A DNA stretch of 13,655 nt from NCBI GenBank assembly GCA_018524725.1, contig JAEUWP010000154.1, positions 1 through 13,655 on the forward strand, read 5' to 3'. The position numbers and the translations under genes are program-made. Positions 7,521 to 13,655 of this stretch are shown here, in pieces. Origin of the DNA: Podaxis mareebaensis (taxonomy: Eukaryota; Basidiomycota; Agaricomycetes; Agaricales; Agaricaceae). The notes under the pieces were generated by a model. The model made no database searches and was not told the DNA's origin. It saw nothing but the letters and a program-made list of their open reading frames with translations. Numbering within the stretch: position 1 is the stretch's first letter; every line of letters starts with the position of its first letter.

Positions 7521-8170
7521 AATTGATTTATGATTATCCACTGCATACCACCTGTTATGAACTTAGTAATGTTTGCTATACATTTACAAATCATGTTTTT
7601 GATTTATTTATCTTTGTTTTATCTGAAAGCTTTAATCTTTAGTTTGTTTGCTTTACTTCTATATCTTTTGAACAATGGTTATGCTTATGTAATATTAAAG
7701 TCATATGACATTTACAGATTGATAAGCTTTCTATTCTCATAGAAAAGAAGACTTCTTTGATAAAGAACTTTTTGTATCAAACTATTATTAGTAGAATTAG
7801 GCTTCCTCTGTTCTGAGTCAATCTCTGAGTCAAGCTTCAGTACCTGAAGAACTTCTTGGAAGTTATGATGTAGATATATTTAGGTACACTCTCTATAGGT
7901 ATATAAACTGTCAACACTAACAAGTAGAAAGCATCATTTCTACTTGGTTAGGTGGAGACTCAAATAGAAGTCTTTATCAACTATTAGTGATACAATTTAA
8001 GTTGTTCTTACAATCCTTATCACTCTCTAAGTTACTTGAGTCTTTTTATTGAGGTAGTAGACATATTGTGCAACTATAAGTGTTAGTTATCTTGATGCAT
8101 TGACCTTGTCAGTGCTTAAAGGTAATCTATCCATTAGTACATGAGAAGTCTCCTTTGATACAATCTGCAG
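7521..8170. other. AT-rich stretch with no recognisable gene
   Basis: This stretch is very AT-rich, especially 7560-7740, and contains no CpG. I find no convincing coding frame. The 70-residue plus-strand ORF at 7530-7742 is a low-complexity run of Leu, Ile, Phe and Tyr from AT-rich DNA. A perfect 10-bp hairpin lies at 7921-7946, a smaller one at 7756-7781 (arms TTTGATA/TATCAAA), and a TATA-like run near 7890-7910. It may be a decayed LTR or older repeat between elements B and C, but no boundary can be fixed. Confidence 0.5.
7921..7946. repeat. Hairpin in the unassigned AT-rich stretch, 10-bp arms, 6-base loop
   Basis: Arms CAAGTAGAAA and TTTCTACTTG. It is the only arm of 9 bp or more I saw between elements A and D. 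Confidence 0.9.
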
Positions 8171-8175
8171 ATATG

Positions 8176-9029
8176 TATTGGGCCTCTTTATGGACTGAAG
8201 CAGCCTCACTATAACACCACCCTCAATCCAACAGAGTGACAGAACAATCACACCAAAAACTTGAAGTATACCTTTTGAAATACTGCTACAAAGATCCCAA
8301 ATCATGGGCTGACAAACTATTGCACTTTGAATACAAGTATAACTTGGCCATGCATGCCAGAAATGAGAAGACACCATTTGAGCTTCTCTATGGATACAAT
8401 CCTCCCCCTATTCCTGAACTCCTCATCTGAACCAATGCCCCTGCATTGAATGAACAACTATTTGATATAGATCAATCCCAATGCAATGCTGCAGAAGTCA
8501 TGAAGAAAAATGCTAAATGAATGATTGCCAGAAGAATGCCTTGAACTGAGATGTATGAAACAGGTGACAAAGTTTGGTTAGATGCAAGAAACCTCCCTCT
8601 GCAAGAACAGAAAGTGAAGATTTGCCCTAGAAGATATGGCCCCTTCACCATCACGAAATGAAAAGGACTACTCACATACAAACTCACTCTTCCCCTGCAT
8701 GGAAGCTTCATCCTATGTTTCACATCTCTCTCTTGAAACAATACAAGAAGACAGATCAGAATATCTCCAAACCTGAACCTTCTCAACCAGAATTAATAGA
8801 CAGAGAAGAAGAGTATGAAATTGAATCTATTATTAACCATAGAATTTGCTGAAGCTGAACTGCCTACCTTGTCCACTGGAAAGGTTATCTGAATTCAGAC
8901 AACACTTGGGAAGATGAAGAAAACTTGACAAGAAATGCTTCAAAAATCTTGGTAGAATATAAAAAGAGACATTTCACTCCCCTGTTCCAAAAATCCACTG
9001 CTTCCAAACCCACTCATGTCAAATGCTAG
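8176..9029 (+). pseudogene. Integrase C-terminal half plus chromodomain of element C
   Basis: The frame carries HHPQSNRVTEQSHQKLE at about 8215-8265, the conserved region just before the last catalytic Glu of gypsy integrases. TPFELLYGYNPPPIP follows near 8371-8415, and then GDKVWLDARNL at about 8563-8595, the GPY/F-type C-terminal domain with RRYGPF near 8626-8645. A one-base frame change near 8690-8700 leads into WKLHPMFHISLLKQYK. A chromodomain then runs from about 8805 to 8975 (EEEYEIESIINHR, YLVHWKGY, NTWEDEENL). Chromodomains steer such elements to marked chromatin. TGA codons at 8428, 8518, 8542, 8659, 8850 and 8856 mostly sit on expected arginines. The reading ends at TAG 9027-9029. 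A deletion seems to lie upstream of 8215. Confidence 0.85.
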
Positions 9030-10653
9030 CTCCTTCTCTGTCAATGACTATGCCACCATTGAGCCAGCAATGTCCAGAACAGAAAGCTTCACAGAGCTCC
9101 TCCACAGAGATTCTCCAACCAGAGGAACTGACAGTGACTATGTCATGACATCTCCCTCAGACCACCTTGAGTTCACCACTATCCAGAGTGAACCATCCCC
9201 TATCACTAGCACCAACCCATTCCACCAACATACATTCACTCATCCAGCATCTACAATGCCTACCTCTGATCCACCACATGTCAATCTTCCAAACTGTACA
9301 ATGAGTATTCCAGAAGATGAAAACTATCAGAGTTTCCTTCAGCAAGCCCTTGCCACCATTCCCCAAAGGAACCCAGATAGTGATCCATTGAGACAACACC
9401 ATTGAGTGTTGGACTCATAACCATCTGGAAATCCTTCCAATATCCCCAATACATATAACCCCTTGAGTAATGCCTATCAGACTGCTACCACCCTTGCCCA
9501 GGCCACTGGTTATCCAAGTGTAGCTGATGTACTTACCAACCCAAGAAGTTGGAACCCACCAGCTCCAGAACCTGGAGATGAGTTATGGTTCAATTTCTGG
9601 GACACAGCAGTTCAAGCTACATGACCTCTCTACAACATTGCCTCACAATACAGAACTCAACACCAGGTCCAGTATGTGAAGAACCTCATTAGACAGGCAT
9701 GTACCTTCCTCACTGCTGCCTCAACCACAGAGACCCCCACCTTCATTGCTTCACTCCAACAACAGTATGGAGACAAGCACACTGCAAAACACACTCCCTC
9801 CTCAAACCTCTCCTCCTCCACTCACACCCAATGCACAGAGATGGATTGAGTATCTCAGTCTTGAGAGTCCAGTACAACAGATACTGGAAGCTGAATATGA
9901 GTTACACCAGAGAACTATCCCTGGCAATACCAGTGAGACAGAGGAATCCTTGTTGCTGAGGGAAGAGCCTATTCCCATCAAGCATGAATCAACCCCTTTG
10001 TCCCAGAGACCCTTCAGTCTTGAGCTAAGGCTACAGTTGAACAAAAGCCTGGCATCACCAGCTACCCAAACTTACTGACCCTTGTAAATGTCTTAATTCT
10101 ACAAGGAGAAATGAATCCTATTGCCAAATACCCTAATTGAGAATGCCACATCTGATGACAAACCCTTCTTCTTACCATCATGAAACTTCTCCCTTCCAAT
10201 CTTCTCAAGGTGTATGCTCAAGGATGTTGGCTTTGTCTTGGAGTAGAGCATATTGCTTCTGACTGTCTGAGTCACATGTGCTGATTCTGTCAAGGACAAA
10301 ATCACCACTCATGGCAGTGCATTCAATGTCCTCAGACCCCTGTCATTCCCTTGCAATATCAGTCTCCTATTAATGGTCCCACATACAAAGAAGCCAAAAA
10401 GCATGTCCAGTTTCTCACCAATACTCTGACTCTTGGACAAAGAGGATGACAGAACATGTTATATGAAGATGCCTTCACTCTCATTCCTCAACCTATCCCT
10501 CATAATCATGGAGCTTTAGAAAACACTACCACCAAGTACACTTTCATCCCCATCATGAAACAGACTGAAGGATGACATGTCACAACAAATAATGTCCCCA
10601 TCCAAAATCAATCTAAATGATGTCTCACTGAGGTTGACACTTGCTATAGGTAG
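9016..10653 (+). pseudogene. Zinc-knuckle (Gag-like) ORF downstream of pol in element C
   Basis: The ATG at 9016 lies inside the last codons of pol in the +1 frame, so the two overlap by 14 bases. The first 130 codons are open and rich in Ser, Thr and Pro. The middle has a helical segment (LWFNFWDTAVQAT, VQYVKNLIRQA). The C-terminal half carries two CCHC knuckles, at 10225-10266 (CWLCLGVEHIASDC) and 10279-10320 (a TGA occupies its second position). Both have spacing C-x2-C-x4-H-x4-C. The frame is broken: a TAA at 9418, frame changes near 9780 and 10050 with the +2 frame open between them, and several TGA codons. It ends at TAG 10651-10653, 23 bases before the polypurine tract. I infer a nucleic-acid-binding Gag or Gag-like role; an envelope role is unlikely because I see no membrane segment. 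Confidence 0.6.
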
Positions 10654-10676
10654 ATTGATCCAGAGTTTGATCATAC

Positions 10677-10687
10677 AAAGGGGATGA
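10677..10687 (+). other. Polypurine tract of element C
   Basis: AAAGGGGATGA lies directly before a TGTTACA that can start an LTR. It is placed and composed as the plus-strand primer of an LTR retrotransposon should be, though a T interrupts the purines near its end. Confidence 0.6.
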
Positions 10688-11153
10688 TGTTACACTCCTC
10701 TTGCTTCCATTGTCATCCATGTTGTCTTTCTCTCTCCATTGATTGTCCTTCATCTTCCTCATTGTCCCTTGCCTCTCTTCCATCTTACAACCTTCTCTCT
10801 CATCTTGTTCTGACTTACAGCTTGGCCATCAGCCATATTTCAGATCTCTGAAGTCAGGCTATACTTAGCACTCAGACTCAGTGATACCATGTATAGTAGT
10901 AGTCCCCTTTCAGCAGATCCAGTATCTTACCTCAGGCTCAGTCTAGTATAATTAGAACACCAAAGTAACTATGAACATCTTGATATGGATATGTAGAACA
11001 GCAACCACTCTAGTATTTAGATAGCTCATAAAGTAAGTAGAACTTAGCTTTATGATCATTTGTACATAGCACAAGAATAGCAGGCCTGTCTTCTGCTCTA
11101 TCTTCTTGCTGCATGAGAGCTCTACCTGCCTCAACAGGATAACTGGTGTAACA
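10688..11153 (+). repeat. Probable 3' LTR of element C
   Basis: The stretch starts TGTTACA directly after a polypurine tract and ends TGTAACA at 11147-11153, a perfect 7-base inverted match of the two ends. Its length of 466 bases is ordinary for a fungal gypsy LTR. It has no coding frame of interest and no CpG. No second copy is in the window, so the ends rest on the terminal match and the tract alone. A target-site duplication cannot be tested because the left end of the element is missing. Confidence 0.55.
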
Positions 11154-11344
11154 GCTAAACCTATGGAGTAGCCTGTGACCTTACAAGTCATATCTCTCCC
11201 TAGGCAGTTCCTGTGAGATTTCCAACCAGCCTCTAGTTCTCTCCAGAGAACAGACAGGTGTTCCATCTCAGGAACTTAATAGTGTTGGGTTGTCTTAGGA
11301 CAGTATCTCTCTGCATTGGTGCAACATCCATACTGTGCCTAAGT

Positions 11345-11859
11345 AACACAGCAAATGCTACCCTTCAAGGTTTGGTTCAATAACCCTCAACAACAGAGAA
11401 TCACACTACTCACAAGTGAAGCTGGAATTGTTCAGGGTATTCAGGGCATTGAGGGATGTAAAGATCTGGATAATAGGCATGAAAGATCTGGTGGTAGAGG
11501 TGGATGCCAAATATATTAAAGGCATGATCAATAACCCAGATATCCAACCCAATGCTGCTATGAACAGATGGATTGCTGCAATCCTGCTCTTTGACTTCTG
11601 ACTCTGCCATGTTCCAGGACATGAACACAGTCCCAATGGCCTCTTGCAATGCCCCCACACACCAGAAGATCCACCAGCCAACAAAGAATATGAAGAATGG
11701 ACCAACACTGTGAATGCATTCTCTATTTTGATGACTCAACAACCAAGCACCACAGATGATGACACATGGTGGCCAGACTCATGCAATACATTCACTATTG
11801 AGCTCCTCAACAAAATCAGACCAGTACAAAACACATTACATGATGATACAGTCACTTAG
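11345..11859 (+). pseudogene. RNase H fragment of another Ty3/gypsy element (element D)
   Basis: The frame gives YPSRFGSITLN near 11359-11390, then VKLELFRVFRALRD, VVEVDAKYIKGMI, NPDIQPNAAMNRWIAA and ILLFDF, then a TGA at 11599, CHVPG and PEDPPANKEYEEW. This is the C-terminal part of a gypsy RNase H with the stretch that leads towards the integrase. It differs clearly from the RNase H of elements A and B. Upstream, 11154-11344 has no frame I can assign. A TAA precedes the recognisable homology. The fragment ends at TAG 11857-11859, where the sequence changes to CpG-containing DNA, so the stop may come from the insertion junction. Confidence 0.8.
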
Positions 11860-12111
11860 CATTCCTTTTAACACCAAATTATATTTCGCAAATTTCGAAC
11901 GCATTTTTTGTACAAACTGAATGAAAATTTACATGTAGTATTCGACGTTTGAGTCCCACAGATCTACAAATTATCGAAATTTTTAAGTGAGAAATGAGAC
12001 CACGAAACATGTTTCAAATTTTGTCACAAAACCAGTCCTTTTAATGGTGTGACCCTGCATGTGACACAATGTTACACACCAATCAAACATATATCTCCTG
12101 CCGAAAATCCC
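11860..12111. other. Noncoding flank between gypsy fragment D and the transposase, possibly the end of the DNA transposon
   Basis: There is no coding frame here. The stretch is AT-rich but carries several CpG (first at 11887-11888), unlike everything for 5 kb to its left. It contains two direct copies of CCTTTTAA, near 11867 and 12036, each followed closely by ACACC or GGTGTGACC. A TA at 11857-11858 would suit the target-site preference of pogo/mariner-type elements. The terminal inverted repeat itself cannot be confirmed because the other end of the element is outside the window. Confidence 0.4.
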
Positions 12112-13655
12112 TCAATCCTCATCACTCAGAGACTCTTCGCCACCCTCAGAGGCATTGGGAGTGTCAGAGGCACTACTGGAGACCCCTTTAGTAGTTGAGA
12201 AAAGGTTGGGAAACCCACAATCTTTAGCCGACTGTTGCAAAGTTGGCTTGGGAGTTGCTTTTGGTAAAGGGCCGAGTTTTCCAGGATCTGGGAGGGGAGG
12301 TTGTCCGAGATCAGCTCTCTCCAGGTTGTTTTCATGCCATAACCCCATAAACTCTTTGTGTTCCATCTGAAGCTGCTTATTCCTTGTTTTCCTTTCACTC
12401 TCCTTCTCTCTCCACTCCTTGAGTTGTTTTGAGTGATAGGCCTGGACTGTTTTCTTGTGCTTCTTTTCATCACCCTCCTTTCTCAATTCCTGCTCCCTTG
12501 CTACCACTGCCTCAACAAACTCTGTCCCAGTAAGCAACTGAGGCTTTCCACCCAACAGTCCAGCTCAACCCTGGGATGACTTTGACTTTGCCTTTTCCTC
12601 CTTTGTTTGAAGTTGGTTCTGGAGCCGCTGGCAGTATACATGTTGGAGAATAATGGCTGCCTGTTGTCCATGAAGCTGGCCTTTATGATATGCTTCTCGG
12701 AGTGTAGCATTAAGTAATGCAGCTTGAAGGAGTGATTCACATTCAGTTCGGGGCTCAAATTGGAGCAAGTTGGTATGCTTCTTGACTGGTGATAAAACAA
12801 GTGGAGTGTACTTGGGAGGAGGGGTGTTGGAGGTGAGGGGATTCGAAGAGAAAAGTGGGTGGTCAATTGTGGTTAGGAGGCGAGTGAAGGAATTGACCAA
12901 ACCAGATGGAATGTTGAAGTTAAAATCATTCTCTTCCTCAGAGGCTGAGGAAGCACTAGGAGTTGAGTGGTCATGGTGAACAGCTGGGGCCTTACCCTTC
13001 TCAGCCCACATAGTGATAGCATGAGCAGTATTGCGAATCGGAGTGTTGGGTTTGAGTAGCATTGATATGTCATGTGCAGTATCATGACTGGGCTTGAAAA
13101 GTTCAGAACGGATAACAGAACAGTCAAGAGGAACAACACCAGTCTTGCGAAATGCAGCCTGGATGTTATCAGGAGTGAGGGCACGAATATGGGCACGACC
13201 ATAAATTGAGAGAAAATTAGACTTGGTCACTTTTCCCCCAGTTGACCATTGAAAGTCATCACATTCCTGTTGCCAAAAGTGCTTGAGGACTCCAAAGATT
13301 GCAACATCAAGGCCCTGGTAGACATGGGTGGAGTGTGAAGGATAGCAAAGAATGGAGATGTTGCAATGTTGAGCATAAGTGAGGAAGTCATAGGAATAAT
13401 GGGAATTATGGCCATCAAGAAGGATTACTCGTTTACATCCTTGAGCCTTTGACTTTGTAGATTCATTGAACTGCTTGAGCCATAATGCACCTAGCTCTAC
13501 ATCAGTCCAACCCTTCTGTGAATAGCCCAACCTAATATGATATTAGTGATAAAGTCTGTAATAGTAAGAGATACATATGATGCATTTGCAGGGTTGTCCT
13601 GATTCCACTTGATTAAGTGTCCATTACCCTTGAAAATGACAGCTGGAGCAATACT
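12112..13655 (-). pseudogene. DDE_1 (pogo-like) transposase, right end of window cuts it, one in-frame TGA
   Basis: The protein cuts and rejoins DNA at transposon ends. The readable part holds GWTDVELGALWL, then RVILLDGHNSH with the second catalytic Asp (13414-13416). CYPSHSTHVYQGLDVAIFG carries the third catalytic acid at 13306-13308, 35 residues later. FRKTGVVPLD follows. A Ser- and Pro-rich linker and a charged C-terminal region come next, with a probable coiled coil (QELRKEGDEKKHKK, 12400-12500) and an acidic tail (EESLSDED). The first catalytic Asp and any DNA-binding domain lie beyond 13655. One TGA at 12565-12567 splits the frame after SSQG; the same frame then continues open for 150 codons. 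Upstream of about 13530 the frame changes, perhaps across an intron. CpG is retained, so this is the youngest or least methylated part of the window. Confidence 0.85.
13532..13574 (-). other. Candidate spliceosomal intron in the transposase gene
   Basis: On the minus strand this 43-base stretch starts GTATCT, has CACTAATAT as a branch-site-like motif and ends TTAG. Upstream sequence reads NPANASY in one frame and downstream sequence reads GYSQKGWTD in another, as expected where related transposases are continuous. However, the splice as drawn leaves the two sides out of phase, so either the true junction differs slightly or a small indel is present. Confidence 0.35.

Larger units (their letters stand above)
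8171..11153 (+). mobile_element. Chromodomain Ty3/gypsy element (element C), 5'-truncated, with 3' LTR
   Basis: In order this holds the end of the integrase core, the integrase C-terminal domain, a chromodomain, a second ORF that overlaps the pol stop, a polypurine tract and a probable LTR. Gag in its usual place, protease, RT and RNase H are missing; the left end is lost in AT-rich DNA near 8170. It belongs to a lineage similar to element B but lies in the opposite orientation. CpG is nearly absent (one, at 8654-8655), so this is an old and heavily decayed copy. Confidence 0.8.

Noticed and set aside
7530..7742. Plus-strand ORF of 70 codons that looks like a membrane protein
   Set aside because: It is translated from a very AT-rich run, and the Leu/Ile/Phe/Tyr bias follows from the base composition.
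8185..8205. A LYGLKQ motif suggesting a Copia reverse transcriptase
   Set aside because: Only six residues match, no other Copia RT motif is nearby, and another frame of the same bases leads directly into the element C integrase.
10099..11742. Minus-strand ORFs at 10099-10308, 10952-11266 and 11406-11742
   Set aside because: They lie opposite the zinc-knuckle ORF, the LTR and the RNase H fragment, and have no recognisable motif.

Overview
The window looks like repeat-rich, heterochromatin-like DNA from a filamentous fungus, most likely a mushroom-forming basidiomycete (Agaricomycetes). This rests on the kinds of Ty3/gypsy retrotransposon and DDE_1/pogo-type transposase present, on the severe loss of CpG, and on a possible short fungal intron. 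I see no host housekeeping gene, tRNA, rRNA or CRISPR array. Almost all of the DNA is mobile-element sequence, and most of it is dead.

Layout. (1) 1-6897, minus strand: the 5' LTR and most of the gag-pol of a Ty3/gypsy element ('element A'). It runs off the left edge at the start of the integrase core. The gag-pol reads in a single frame for 6.5 kb. By my count 27 stops interrupt it, every one TGA, and where I can compare them with the family they sit on arginine positions. (2) 6898 to about 7520, minus strand: an RNase H-to-integrase fragment of a second gypsy lineage ('element B'), cut where the LTR of A begins, so A appears nested in B. (3) About 7521-8170: AT-rich DNA with no recognisable gene. 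(4) About 8171-11153, plus strand: the 3' half of a chromodomain gypsy element ('element C'). It holds the integrase C-terminus, a chromodomain, a separate downstream ORF with two CCHC zinc knuckles, a polypurine tract and a probable LTR. (5) About 11345-11859, plus strand: an RNase H fragment of another gypsy element ('element D'). (6) 11860-13655: a DNA transposon with a minus-strand DDE transposase, truncated by the right edge and carrying one in-frame TGA.

Three signals stand out. First, element A is packed with short perfect inverted repeats, about one arm of at least 9 bp per 500 bp, both in its coding sequence and in its LTR. That is far above chance, and I did not see it by eye in the neighbouring elements. 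Second, CpG is almost absent: between 6875 and 11886 I find a single CpG, with a sharp return at 11887 where the DNA transposon begins. The all-TGA stop pattern fits CGA-to-TGA decay at methylated CpG. Third, element C has a zinc-knuckle (Gag-like) ORF placed after pol and overlapping it by 14 bases, the reverse of the usual gag-then-pol order.

Relative ages by CpG content: B, C and D are oldest, A is intermediate, and the DNA transposon is youngest or least methylated. All translation and repeat finding was done by eye.
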